From positions 3,812,685-3,876,684 of the forward strand of contig NZ_AP023086.1 in NCBI RefSeq assembly GCF_021655555.1: 64,000 nucleotides of DNA, read 5' to 3'. The stretch is from Marinagarivorans cellulosilyticus (GTDB lineage Bacteria; Pseudomonadota; Gammaproteobacteria; Pseudomonadales; Cellvibrionaceae). The translations under genes and the position numbers were made by a program. Shown one piece after another: positions 16,196 to 25,649 of the stretch (its first letter is position 1; each line of letters begins with the position of its first letter). The notes below the pieces were generated by a model. The model saw only the letters and a list, made by a program, of their open reading frames with translations. It ran no database searches and was not told the origin of the DNA.

Positions 16196-17686
16196 TTGCA
16201 AAAGTTTATCGCTTTAATGTGTGCGCTAATCAGCTTTTTAATACCTTCTGCACAGGCTGATTTCACGCATTTTATAACCCGCGATGGTCACCGCTTACTC
16301 GACGGTGCTACTGAATTGCGCTTTGCAGGTATCCATGCGCCCGAGTTGCATCGCATTGAAAACGATGCAGCGGGGCCTTGCTTACAAGATCCGCGTGGCT
16401 GGGGGCAGTATTTTCAATGGCCTACCGCCGACGAGCAAGAAAACTGGATAAAAGCACTAACTCGCTTTGGTCATAAGGTTATGCGTGTTTATGTGTTATC
16501 CGTTGCAACCCCATACGATCAAGATTGCCAACGTGAAACCCACATCCTACCGCCATCGAGCCCAGATGGAATGCCGGTACTCAATGAGAACGCCATGGTT
16601 GTTTACGACCGTATGATTGCGTTGGCAAGCAAGCACAACCTTCGCCTGATTCTGCCTTTTATTGATCACTGGAAGTGGTGGGGAGGCAGAGAGCAGCTGG
16701 CCGCATTTTATGGTGAGTCTGCGAATGATTTTTACAATACTGACAGCAAGACCTACCAAGCTTACTTGCACATCATCAGTACAGTGATTAATCGTAAAAA
16801 TACCTTAACCGGACGTTTGTACTCTGAAGAAAAAGCCATAATGGCTTGGGAAACAGGTAATGAGCTGCGCGACTCGACCCCAGTATTTGTCCAAAAAACT
16901 GCAGCCCATATTAAAAAGCATGCGCCCAAGCAGCTGATTGTGGACGGCACCTACCTAAAGATTATTAGCTCCTCCTTAGACGATCCCAACATCGATATTA
17001 TTTCCAATCATTTTTACACCACAAACGAGAACAACAACCCCGAGCAAATTGAAAAAGATTTAAAAGCCATTAATGGAAAGAAGGTGTACCTTATCGGCGA
17101 ATACGGCCTTAAAGACGCAAGTGGCCTAGAAGATATCATGCATAAAGCCGTGCACTACCAATATCAAGGCGCTCGCGCTGCAGGCGCATTTATTTGGGGG
17201 TTTAGAGGGCACAGGCACAACGGCGGTTTTTATTGGCACAAGGAATATACAGGGCACTACAGTTACCGCTTGCCCGGCTTCACCGAGGGCGACCCGAACG
17301 AGGAACAGTCGGTTGTTGATATTGTGCGCACAGCACAAGCACAACTGCAAGGCTTAACCGCCGCGCCCCCACTGCCCGTGCCCGAAGCGCCTATTTTACG
17401 CGAGGTTAGCAGCCACGGCGCCATCGCATGGATGGGCGCCCCGCTGGGCAAATATTATAGAATTGAGCGACGCAAAAAAAATGCTAGCTGGAAATTCTGG
17501 CAGCGTTGGACACCTTGGCGAACCATCGGCCGAGACATCAGCGATGGCAAACTGGTTTTTATGCCACAAGAAGATACTTTATTTGTTGATAGCAACATAA
17601 CGCACGGACGTTATCAATATCGCGTGTATGCCAGCAACCCTTCAGGAGAATCTCCCCCTTCTAACATTTACGAGCAGACTTTTTAG
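16196..17686 (+). CDS. Second GH5 glycoside hydrolase (mannanase-like) with C-terminal Fn3-like domain
   Basis: Secreted hydrolase of 496 residues. I chose TTG at 16196: GAGGA lies 7 bases upstream and it opens the signal peptide MQKFIALMCALISFLIPSAQA; the longer GTG-started frame has no ribosome site. The GH5 barrel has acid/base Glu223 in WETGNELR and nucleophile Glu302 in YLIGEYGL, resembling GH5 mannan-degrading enzymes. The last 95 residues look like an Fn3-type beta domain (RYQYRVYASNPSGES). Unlike its divergent neighbour it is not a lipoprotein. Probable mannanase or exo-mannan enzyme; subfamily uncertain. Confidence 0.78.
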   Translation: MQKFIALMCALISFLIPSAQADFTHFITRDGHRLLDGATELRFAGIHAPELHRIENDAAGPCLQDPRGWGQYFQWPTADEQENWIKALTRFGHKVMRVYVLSVATPYDQDCQRETHILPPSSPDGMPVLNENAMVVYDRMIALASKHNLRLILPFIDHWKWWGGREQLAAFYGESANDFYNTDSKTYQAYLHIISTVINRKNTLTGRLYSEEKAIMAWETGNELRDSTPVFVQKTAAHIKKHAPKQLIVDGTYLKIISSSLDDPNIDIISNHFYTTNENNNPEQIEKDLKAINGKKVYLIGEYGLKDASGLEDIMHKAVHYQYQGARAAGAFIWGFRGHRHNGGFYWHKEYTGHYSYRLPGFTEGDPNEEQSVVDIVRTAQAQLQGLTAAPPLPVPEAPILREVSSHGAIAWMGAPLGKYYRIERRKKNASWKFWQRWTPWRTIGRDISDGKLVFMPQEDTLFVDSNITHGRYQYRVYASNPSGESPPSNIYEQTF

Positions 17687-17767
17687 GCCCAGCGACGGGC
17701 TTAGCATGCACCAATAAAATGCCCTAAGGATAGATAGTTTACAAAGTTAGATGCAGTCTAACTTTTC

Positions 17768-17785
17768 GTTGTAACCGGTTACAAC
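17768..17785 (+). promoter_or_regulatory. LacI-type operator upstream of the lacI gene
   Basis: GTTGTAACCGGTTACAAC is a perfect 18-bp palindrome with the central CG typical of LacI-family sites. A TTGACA -35 box begins 3 bp after it (17788-17793), with a poor -10 (AATGCT) 17 bp on. The 3' genes are on the same strand, so it most likely autoregulates the downstream lacI-type gene. Confidence 0.7.
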
Positions 17786-17891
17786 TTTTGACAGACTGAA
17801 TAGACAATTGAATGCTAAGCTCCGCTAGTGGTGAATTTTATGCAATCGGTATTTTCGCCAAACAGTACTGTTATTTGAGTGGTTTAGCAGC

Positions 17892-18893
17892 ATGTCGAGT
17901 ATACGAGAGGTGGCATTAGCGGCGGGTGTATCCATTGCAACCGTATCGAGAGCATTAAGCACCCCTGAAAAAGTATCAAAAAATACCCTCGAGCGGGTTA
18001 ATGCGGCAATCGATAAAATGGATTACCGCCCCAACATGATGGCCCGAAACTTTAGGGCTGCACGCTCTTATTCAATTGTGGTTTTAGTTCCTAACATTGC
18101 AAACACATTCTTTTCGACGGCTATTAGGGGAATTCAAAGCTCTGCACACAAAGCAGGTTATGCAGTAATCTTGGGCAACACCAATGATTCCTTAGCGCTG
18201 GAAAAAGAGTACGTCAACTTTGTACGCACACGACAATCCGATGGCACCATACAACTTCGCCCGCACTCTAGCGGCAGCCTTATAACCCCCGAGCTTAATA
18301 CACCCGTTGTGAGCGTTTGTGGCCGTGAAAACAGCCCGCACCCTTCAGTTCGTATCGACAATATCGCTGCAGCACAAACCTTGGTTGAACACCTCATAAA
18401 TCAAGGCCACCAACGCATTGGGGTTATTGCCGGCAATGCTGACGACCCGCACACAATGGATCGCAAACGCGGTTATTGCCAAGCAATAGAACGTGCAGGA
18501 ATTAGCTTTGATGAAACGCTAATCAGTTATGGAGACTTTACGCTGTGCTCTGGTGTTATCGCAGCAAATCACTTCGTTAGCATGGCACATCGGCCCACCG
18601 CGATTTTTAGCATGAATGATGAAATGGCCATTGGCGCCCTACAAAGCTTCCGTAGCGCTGGCCTAAATCCACCAAAGGATTTCTCTATCGCTGGGTTTGA
18701 TAATATTGAATTTTCAAAATACACCGAGCCGCCATTGACTACCATAGCCCAACCCGCTGAAGAGCTTGGCAAAACGGCCTTTCATGTTTTATTGCAACTT
18801 ATTGAAGAGCAAGAGCTACCCAGTAATGATATTGTTTTGCCCTACGAGCTAATTGTCCGTGAATCCACCCAAAACGCCTTAGGCGAGCTGTAG
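17892..18893 (+). CDS. LacI-family transcriptional regulator
   Basis: A 333-residue regulator: N-terminal HTH SIREVALAAGVSIATVSRAL (2-21) with the hinge helix near 50, then a periplasmic-binding-protein-like effector domain (about 60-325) containing IAGFDNIEFSKYTEPPLTTI. The effector is probably a sugar released from mannan, judging by the neighbours. The palindrome 107 bp upstream fits autoregulation. The 3' end overlaps that of the convergent CE gene by 15 bp. Confidence 0.88.
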   Translation: MSSIREVALAAGVSIATVSRALSTPEKVSKNTLERVNAAIDKMDYRPNMMARNFRAARSYSIVVLVPNIANTFFSTAIRGIQSSAHKAGYAVILGNTNDSLALEKEYVNFVRTRQSDGTIQLRPHSSGSLITPELNTPVVSVCGRENSPHPSVRIDNIAAAQTLVEHLINQGHQRIGVIAGNADDPHTMDRKRGYCQAIERAGISFDETLISYGDFTLCSGVIAANHFVSMAHRPTAIFSMNDEMAIGALQSFRSAGLNPPKDFSIAGFDNIEFSKYTEPPLTTIAQPAEELGKTAFHVLLQLIEEQELPSNDIVLPYELIVRESTQNALGEL

Positions 18894-20123
18894 GTTCTGG
18901 ATACGCCGGCACACTTCAATTAATGCACGTCCATTGTGATAAGGGCCTTTCCAAAAACCGGCGGTGTAATAATTTTTACCCTTCGGATCGCCTTTTGCCA
19001 TCCAGCGCCACTCGCCCAATTCGGTATCTATAATTTCGCTTTTTAAAAACTGCCACAACCCTTGAACTAACACGATATAGTGTTCTTCTTGGGTGATTTC
19101 GTAAGCATTAAAAAAGCCAACCATTGCCTCAGCTTGCACCCACCAAACCCGATCTTCAATTTTAGCTTGCTTTATCAGTGAATAAGCGTCAACAAGTGCG
19201 CCATCACTTTCTATGCCTTCATTTTTGCACGCCTCTGCAAGTTTCAATACAAGCTGCTTACCTTGCTGCGCTAATAGGCCATCTTCTACGGCAATAATGG
19301 CCTGCCATAACAACCAGCTGCTTTCGATATCATGACCGTAGGAATAATCTACACTTTCGTCTTGCCAAGAAGCCGTCATAAACATTTTTAAATGCGCGGT
19401 ATCGGCAAACGGAAAACGCATTGAATAGCAGTCGATTAAAACCACCAAGGCACTTTTAACTTGGCTATTTTTACTCGCCAAATACAACCCGGTGTAAGCT
19501 TCTAATATGTGTAAGTGTGTATTCATGCTTTTAGCGCTATTCAGGTCTTTTTCGCTAAGGCGAATATCATCAAGCGTATTCCATTCACGCGAAAAAGCCT
19601 CACAATAGCCGCCATTTATTGAATCTAACCCATAGCGTTCTATTAATGTAAAAATATCCAACGCCAATTCCAGCGCCGCATGATTTTTCGACAACCGGTA
19701 ATACGCACTCAAGGCATACACTGCGAAAGCTTGGGCATAAATTTGTTTTCGGTTATTAGTCACTCGGCCATTAGCGCTCACTTCCCAAAAAACACCACCA
19801 TGCTGCGTATCTATAAAATGCGCGACTATATACTGATAAAGATGATCTGCAATTTTCTTCCATCGAGATTGATGCTCTTGCTCAGTAAGAAAAAGGCCCG
19901 CCTCACTGTAGAACCACAATAAACGCGCCGCTAAAATAACTCCTCTCGGGGCAAGCGGTTTAACAACTAGGTCATGGCCAATCTCGCCGACAAAACCATC
20001 AGCCACAATCACATTTTCATCCCACCAGTGGCAAATCCGCAGCAGCTCTGCCTTGCACTCCCCCGCCAATATATTTAGAGATAGTGGATCAAACATACTG
20101 GCAGATTCTAAAGATCCCTTCAC
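18879..20123 (-). CDS. Cellobiose 2-epimerase (AGE superfamily)
   Basis: Predicted to interconvert the reducing-end glucose and mannose of beta-1,4-disaccharides, here 4-O-beta-mannosyl-mannose to mannosyl-glucose, in the cytoplasm. It has 414 residues and an (alpha/alpha)6 barrel with the expected conserved stretches: MNTHLHILEAYT (200-211), GHDIESSWLLW with His264, and the C-terminal KGPYHNGRA with His396. GTG at 20123 overlaps the GH130 stop (GTGA) and has AGGG 6 bases upstream. Its coupling to GH130 is the classic mannan pathway arrangement. The 3' end overlaps the convergent lacI gene by 15 bp. Confidence 0.88.
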   Translation of the reverse strand: MKGSLESASMFDPLSLNILAGECKAELLRICHWWDENVIVADGFVGEIGHDLVVKPLAPRGVILAARLLWFYSEAGLFLTEQEHQSRWKKIADHLYQYIVAHFIDTQHGGVFWEVSANGRVTNNRKQIYAQAFAVYALSAYYRLSKNHAALELALDIFTLIERYGLDSINGGYCEAFSREWNTLDDIRLSEKDLNSAKSMNTHLHILEAYTGLYLASKNSQVKSALVVLIDCYSMRFPFADTAHLKMFMTASWQDESVDYSYGHDIESSWLLWQAIIAVEDGLLAQQGKQLVLKLAEACKNEGIESDGALVDAYSLIKQAKIEDRVWWVQAEAMVGFFNAYEITQEEHYIVLVQGLWQFLKSEIIDTELGEWRWMAKGDPKGKNYYTAGFWKGPYHNGRALIEVCRRIQNLQLA

Positions 20124-21298
20124 TGCATTCCCTTTAAATAGCTTTCGTTTTTGTCGATTAAATTAAGCCGCGTTTGAACAGATGCTGCCGAGGTCAAGCC
20201 ATCTTGCGGCGTGTTATTAACATAATCTAACAGCTGCGCTACAGTCGTTGTGGCAACATGCATGCGGGTATCAGATGACGCATAATAAATTTTTATATCA
20301 TTGCCGTTCAGCACCCAACCATTACTAAAGCATACATTTGACACATCACCGATCCGCTCCTCACCTTGCGGAGCAATAAAGTGGCCGCCAGGCTGCCTAA
20401 CAATGCGCCATGGCTCTTTTAGGTCGGTCATAAAAACATAAAGCACATAACGCAGACCCGCTGCAGTATTACGTACACCGTGAGCTAGGTGAAGCCAGCC
20501 CTGCTCTGTTTTTATCGGCGCAGGCCCTTGACCATTTTTAACTTCTTTAATGGTGTGATAGACCTTCCCGTCAACGATCGTTTCGGTTTTTATTTCCGCT
20601 TGAGTAATATCACGGCATAAACCCCAACCAATACCCCCACCGCCGCCAACACTAATAAACCCATCTTGAGGGCGGGTATAGAATGCATATTGGCCATCGA
20701 TAAACTCAGGATGTAAAACAACATTGCGCTGCTGACCCGAGTTTGTGATTAAATCGGGTAGGCGCTCCCAATTAACAAGATCGTGTGTTCTTGCAATGCC
20801 GCACTGAGCAATAGCCGCAGTGGTATCGTCCGGGCAGCTAGGGTCTTTTCTTTCGGTGCAAAAAACGCCATAAATATAACCATCTTCATGTGCAATTAAG
20901 CGCATATCATAAACATTGGTGTCTGGCTCTTGCGTTTCGGGCATTACTAGCGGGCGTTTCCAAAACCGAAAGTTATCAACACCATTTTCGCTCTCTGCAA
21001 TAGCAAAAAAGGACTTCCTATCAGCACCCTCTACACGCAATGCCAATACGTATTTCCCCTGCCACAGCATTGCACCGGCATTAAAGGTGGCATTAATGCC
21101 TAAGCGCTCCATGCACAATGGGTTTGTTTCTGGGTTTAAATCGTAACGCCATGCAATAGGCGCGTGGCCGGCTGTAACAACCGGGTTTTCCCAGCGCGTA
21201 AATACACCATTATCAGGGGTTAATGGGTTATTTTTTTTGCAAATAAGCGCTTCATGCTGATCTAAAATTCGTTTTAAATTCGATTCAAATATATTCAT
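20120..21298 (-). CDS. 4-O-beta-mannosyl-glucose phosphorylase (GH130_1)
   Basis: Predicted to phosphorolyse beta-1,4-mannosyl-glucose to alpha-mannose-1-phosphate and glucose, saving ATP. It has 392 residues and a five-bladed propeller fold. The catalytic Asp131 is in TNVYDMRL; NPVVTAGHAPIAWRYDLNP, MERLGINATFNAGA and ALRVEGADRKSFFAIAES match the GH130_1 subgroup. It overlaps the symporter gene upstream and the CE gene downstream by 4 bp each, so the three proteins are made together. The GH130_1 specificity assignment comes from family knowledge plus the CE neighbour. Confidence 0.9.
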   Translation of the reverse strand: MNIFESNLKRILDQHEALICKKNNPLTPDNGVFTRWENPVVTAGHAPIAWRYDLNPETNPLCMERLGINATFNAGAMLWQGKYVLALRVEGADRKSFFAIAESENGVDNFRFWKRPLVMPETQEPDTNVYDMRLIAHEDGYIYGVFCTERKDPSCPDDTTAAIAQCGIARTHDLVNWERLPDLITNSGQQRNVVLHPEFIDGQYAFYTRPQDGFISVGGGGGIGWGLCRDITQAEIKTETIVDGKVYHTIKEVKNGQGPAPIKTEQGWLHLAHGVRNTAAGLRYVLYVFMTDLKEPWRIVRQPGGHFIAPQGEERIGDVSNVCFSNGWVLNGNDIKIYYASSDTRMHVATTTVAQLLDYVNNTPQDGLTSAASVQTRLNLIDKNESYLKGMQ

Positions 21299-23151
21299 AT
21301 TACCGTTTGCTCTTTTTCAATTAGGGCCGCAGTTGCATATTCATCGGGGTAATCTTCCAGCGTGTCATACCAGCGAATCTTCAGAAAATAGGTTGTCGCG
21401 ATTAATGTCATAACAGCCACAAGCAACGCGCCCCACATTTGAAGCACTAATAAAATTCCGGTTGCAGTCAAGCTTGTATGCCAAACGAGCCCCACCAATA
21501 CATTCAACGCATCTCGACCAAAATATGCGTTGGGCTGTATCTTGGGGTAATCCTTTTTCAACTCGTCATAAACCGGCTGCCAAAAGCCCCAAGGCCTAGT
21601 TTTTAGATAGAATTTCTTTAATACAGACATGTCATTCGGCGCAGTAAGCAGCGAGCCGGCGACGCAGGCAACAATACAAATCAGCAATATCGCGGGAAAA
21701 GCATAAAGCTCGGGAACATCAATAAACATCATAGGGATGGCCACTAAGATGCCTGCTAACATGCCATAAAAATAACCAAAGCCATTGAAGCGCCACCAAT
21801 ACCACTTCAATACATTGGCAGCCGTATAACCCCCATAAAGCGCACCCACAATCCATAACACAACAGAATTTAAAGAAGGTACTTTTAAACCAATGATAGA
21901 TCCAATAACAATAAAAGTTATCGATACTAGATAGCTAAGCTTTACGTAGGTTGTATCATTGGCGCTGGAATTAAAGTAACGCTTGTAAATATCATTAACA
22001 ATATAGGCTGGCGCCGCGTTAGCGGTGGCGGCAAAAGTGGACATATAAGCGGCAATAAGTCCTGCAATCAAAAGCCCTGCCACGCCTACAGGTATATAGT
22101 TCTTAATGGCAAAAGGCAGAATGGTTTCAAAATCTAAATTGTCGCCCATCAATTTTAAATCGCCCAGAAAAAAGGCTAATGCTAACGCCGTAAGCCCAGT
22201 AATAAGCATATATCGCGGTACAAGCAAGGCGACGCTCACAAATGCGCTCATTTTGGCGGCATCTTTTGGGCTCTTTGCGGACAAGATGCGCTGCATATCA
22301 TAATTGGGAGCAGGCCCTGCCATGCTGACCAAAATGCCGCGCATTAATACCATTCCAAAAAACACACCGAATAAATCCATGCCCTCATTAATAATAATTT
22401 GTTGTGCCTGAGGAATAGAACCAGACCAATCCAACCCAATGTCCCAACCAACCCCCATACTAAGCCAGCCTTGTGGCACGGCGGCTATTAGCATCTGTGG
22501 CGAGACCGTTAAAATAGCAATAGCGCCAACGGCTATGCAGGCAACCGTCATCATAAAAAACTGTAAAACTTCAGTAAAAACGACCGCATACATCCCCCCC
22601 TTAACTACATAGAGGGTAGTTATTGCGGTAATAATGCAGGCATAATAAGTTTCATTTTTTTCAGGCACATCAGACAATTGCCAAGGCATAAATACCGCCG
22701 CGAACTTCCCTATTCCAATAAAACCATACGCCAAGTATCCCAAGACAAGACATAAAGCAAAAACAACTACAATCAAATGCGATAACCTTGCGCCAGCACT
22801 ATCACCAAATCGAAAACGAATCCATTCGGCTCCAGTCATAACTCCCGAGCGGCGCAGCCACAAAGATAAAAAAATCATCAAAAATACTTGATTAAAGGCC
22901 GGCCATAACCAAGGAACATAGATACTTTTCAGGCCATAAATAAATAACCACGACACCATTAACATAGTGCCTGATATATCAAACTGACCCGAGGCATTGG
23001 ATAAACCTAAGGTGAACCACGACAGTTTATTGCCGCCTAGGAAATAGCTTTTCATGTTTTTGGAAGCTTTTTTTGATATCCAAAAACCTATTGCCAATGT
23101 ACTGAGCAAATAAATTACGATAATTGCACTATCAATAATTGTTAGAGCCAT
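21295..23151 (-). CDS. Sodium:solute symporter, putative manno-oligosaccharide importer
   Basis: Inner-membrane sodium-coupled transporter of the SSS family, 618 residues, with about 13-14 hydrophobic segments starting at residue 3. The SSS motif GxxxxGG-like TVYVVKGGMYAVVFTEVLQFFMM lies near residue 215. The C-terminal 90 residues include an amphipathic cytoplasmic part between TM helices. Shine-Dalgarno AAGGAT lies 6 bases before the ATG. Placed between an AGE enzyme and GH130 in one operon, it probably imports mannobiose or short manno-oligosaccharides; a monosaccharide such as mannose is possible. Confidence 0.85.
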   Translation of the reverse strand: MALTIIDSAIIVIYLLSTLAIGFWISKKASKNMKSYFLGGNKLSWFTLGLSNASGQFDISGTMLMVSWLFIYGLKSIYVPWLWPAFNQVFLMIFLSLWLRRSGVMTGAEWIRFRFGDSAGARLSHLIVVVFALCLVLGYLAYGFIGIGKFAAVFMPWQLSDVPEKNETYYACIITAITTLYVVKGGMYAVVFTEVLQFFMMTVACIAVGAIAILTVSPQMLIAAVPQGWLSMGVGWDIGLDWSGSIPQAQQIIINEGMDLFGVFFGMVLMRGILVSMAGPAPNYDMQRILSAKSPKDAAKMSAFVSVALLVPRYMLITGLTALALAFFLGDLKLMGDNLDFETILPFAIKNYIPVGVAGLLIAGLIAAYMSTFAATANAAPAYIVNDIYKRYFNSSANDTTYVKLSYLVSITFIVIGSIIGLKVPSLNSVVLWIVGALYGGYTAANVLKWYWWRFNGFGYFYGMLAGILVAIPMMFIDVPELYAFPAILLICIVACVAGSLLTAPNDMSVLKKFYLKTRPWGFWQPVYDELKKDYPKIQPNAYFGRDALNVLVGLVWHTSLTATGILLVLQMWGALLVAVMTLIATTYFLKIRWYDTLEDYPDEYATAALIEKEQTVI

Positions 23152-23205
23152 TGAATATCCTTAAAGATCATAGTGTTAAGCTATTTTTTGAGCGCAACTC
23201 AGCGA

Positions 23206-24378
23206 CTAAGAGCGCATATCATTGCAGTATTGTAAGACCTCGCCACAAGCCACAATAAGATGATAAAGCGTGCTCGCCGCGATATTGGCATTGGTAATCT
23301 CATTGTTTTCACCTCGCTGGTCACAATACCCGCCAACGGTTTCGGCACTCACGAAATACGTAAAAAGCTGCTCAATCGATTGTGCCGCGAGTTTCTCGGC
23401 TTGTAAGTTACCCGCTCTTGCTTGCGCAATGTGCGCCTTAATCAGCTCGGTTGTAGGCCAACAGCGCTTGGTGCCAGAATGTAATGTGACATTTGCATCA
23501 GAATCAATATAAACAAAGTCAAACATGAGCTTTGATTGGCCATAAAAACCTAGCTCTAATGCTTTAACATATAACGGCTGCGTATAGCGGCTAACATCAT
23601 GACCAGACAGCCGCTGATACCAGCGCAACAACCAAACCCACTCCATCATATGGCCAGGCTCTATTTGTGTACCAAACTCGCCTGCGTGAGGCTGCCAATT
23701 GTGGTTAAAATATTCCAACACAACCCCTCTTTTTGAATCGAAGAAGTGTACTTGAAACAGGGCAAATATCTCACTGGCTCTTGCTAGCCAACGCACATCG
23801 CTACTGCATTCATACAAAGACATAAAAGCTTCGAACAAATGCATATGCGGGTTTTGCCGACGATGCGGTGCATCGTAGTCACCCTCGTGCCAGCCTCCCA
23901 CTATAGAACCAAAGTGCTCATCCCAATACGATAGCAATTGTGTCGCTGCATCTAATACGTCTTTATTAGCTGTTGCGCGATAAATCGCCGAATAGGCTAA
24001 GAATATAAAGGCGTGGTCATAAAGGTCTTGTTTAGCATCCACAACATTAAAACGCGCATCCATAAGGTGGCTAAAGCCCTGCCTTGCTGTAGGGTGAAGC
24101 GCATGTGAAATCACAAAATGCAGCAATTCATTTGCCATATCGGCACCGGTCGGCAACCACCCCTTGCTGTAAGCATAGGCATAACTAAATATTTGCCTCG
24201 CTTGCACCCTAACGCGGTTATGAGCGGTCAAGTCAGGCAGTCCGTCTGCACCGAGCTGCTCATAGTGACCGCCACTGACCTTATCGATGCCGCGCTCAGC
24301 CCATAACGGCAAACATTCGTCTTTTATCCACGATTCAAACTTTGCAGCGCAGCTTAAGAGCTCTGGGGGTACCGCCAT
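23206..24378 (-). CDS. AGE-family mannose isomerase/epimerase
   Basis: A second AGE-superfamily (alpha/alpha)6 enzyme, 390 residues. RVRVQARQIFSYA (55-67), QNPHMHLFEA with His180, and EPGHMMEWVWLL with His243 match D-mannose isomerase/YihS and mannose 2-epimerase types. It probably converts mannose to fructose (or glucose) so that free mannose enters glycolysis. It differs clearly from the cellobiose epimerase at 18879-20123. It leads the symporter-GH130-CE operon, 54 bp before the symporter. AGGG lies about 8 bases before the ATG. Confidence 0.8.
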   Translation of the reverse strand: MAVPPELLSCAAKFESWIKDECLPLWAERGIDKVSGGHYEQLGADGLPDLTAHNRVRVQARQIFSYAYAYSKGWLPTGADMANELLHFVISHALHPTARQGFSHLMDARFNVVDAKQDLYDHAFIFLAYSAIYRATANKDVLDAATQLLSYWDEHFGSIVGGWHEGDYDAPHRRQNPHMHLFEAFMSLYECSSDVRWLARASEIFALFQVHFFDSKRGVVLEYFNHNWQPHAGEFGTQIEPGHMMEWVWLLRWYQRLSGHDVSRYTQPLYVKALELGFYGQSKLMFDFVYIDSDANVTLHSGTKRCWPTTELIKAHIAQARAGNLQAEKLAAQSIEQLFTYFVSAETVGGYCDQRGENNEITNANIAASTLYHLIVACGEVLQYCNDMRS

Positions 24379-24400
24379 GAAGCCAACCCTAATTACTTAA

Positions 24401-24419
24401 TAAAGTATATTTAGTATAT
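24401..24419 (-). promoter_or_regulatory. Candidate mannan-regulon operator, copy 2
   Basis: TAAAGTATATTTAGTATAT lies 22 bp before the AGE start and matches 17 of 19 bases of the divergent GH5 site at 16044. The position would place it in or next to the promoter of the AGE-led operon. Confidence 0.5.
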
Positions 24420-24452
24420 AGCGTTTAAAGGCGTAGACAACCCCATACTGCT

Positions 24453-25649
24453 TTATTTTGGCGAAAAACAGGTATCTAGCGGAACCGTTGCAGCGCCTAT
24501 CGCAGACGCCTGACTCCCGAATGAACCCTTTCGAACGACCGGCATTACAAACCCTCGCTTAGAACAAGCACTCAAACTTGCGTTTAGGTCTGCAATAATT
24601 CGCTCGATCAGTACCGCATCGGCGTCTTCACAATCGATAATTATCTCTGGGACATCCACTAACGCTTGAAAACTTTGGACGGCTATCGTTAATGAAAACA
24701 CACATTTTTCCAACCAAGCATCAACATCGGCTGAGTATTGCCGTAAATACGCATCAAAGTCGTCATGGCTTTCAACCATCGCGCCGAGGCTTCGTAAATA
24801 ACATACCAATGAATACAGCGAACAACTATGCGTTAACAATTGTGGCTCTACTTCACTGTTTATAGCTTTAGTATATCGACCATCGACAGGCATAGGCATT
24901 AAGCCAATATCCCCAGCATTACCAGACGCCCCACTCCGGCACTCACCGTCCAATACCGCCGCACCACCTAAGCTTCGCACCATAGGCGAACCAAAGTAAA
25001 AATAGAGGAAATCATTAGCTGCAGGCTTTTCTCCGTAAATCAGCTCGGCAATAGCCCCCGCGTTGGCGTCGTTTTGCATCTGCGCAGGCAGACCAATTGC
25101 TTTAGAAAGGTTGCTCGCTAGATCGAAATCATCCCAAGCCAACCAATCCTGGTTATCGTTCGACCAACTACTGATATTGTAAGGTTGCGCCACGCCAATC
25201 CCCACCAGCCGGCTCGTAATATCACTGCTTAGTGATTCAGCCATACTGGCTATATCATCTAATACTAACGTTAATACCGCTTGGGGTGCTGGTAATATCA
25301 CGCGGTGCTTTTTGCTAGCGACAACTTGGCCGACAAAGTCCATAAATATGGTTTCAATGTAGCCACGGTTAATGCTAACGCCAATACCATAGGCCCCCTC
25401 AGGCAGTAATGCGTAGAGCGTTGCGGGCTTACCCATATCGCCCTGTATCTTGCCGACATTACGAATTAAGCCTTTCTCTTCAAGCGCAGTGACAATTCCG
25501 CCTATGGCCGCCGCTGTTAAACCGGCCAGCCTAGCCAAGTTAGCTTTAGACTCGCGGTGATGTTGGCGCAGCATATGAAGCACTAACTTTTCATTGTGCC
25601 TACAATGGTTAATCGGATTACTCGCACTATTAAAAACAATTAAGGACAT
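24453..25649 (-). CDS. ROK-family transcriptional repressor
   Basis: A 398-residue regulator: winged HTH (about 20-75, ESKANLARLAGLTAAAIGGIV...) fused to a sugar-kinase-like ROK domain. The phosphate-loop region GIGVAQPYN and the NDANAGAIAEL stretch are visible, but the cysteine zinc motif usual in NagC/Mlc (CxCGxxGCxE) is replaced by CRSGASGNAGDI, so it probably lacks structural zinc. It precedes the AGE-led mannan operon by 74 bp on the same strand, so it likely controls it, with mannose or a mannosyl sugar as inducer. A divergent fecI lies upstream. Confidence 0.86.
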   Translation of the reverse strand: MSLIVFNSASNPINHCRHNEKLVLHMLRQHHRESKANLARLAGLTAAAIGGIVTALEEKGLIRNVGKIQGDMGKPATLYALLPEGAYGIGVSINRGYIETIFMDFVGQVVASKKHRVILPAPQAVLTLVLDDIASMAESLSSDITSRLVGIGVAQPYNISSWSNDNQDWLAWDDFDLASNLSKAIGLPAQMQNDANAGAIAELIYGEKPAANDFLYFYFGSPMVRSLGGAAVLDGECRSGASGNAGDIGLMPMPVDGRYTKAINSEVEPQLLTHSCSLYSLVCYLRSLGAMVESHDDFDAYLRQYSADVDAWLEKCVFSLTIAVQSFQALVDVPEIIIDCEDADAVLIERIIADLNASLSACSKRGFVMPVVRKGSFGSQASAIGAATVPLDTCFSPK

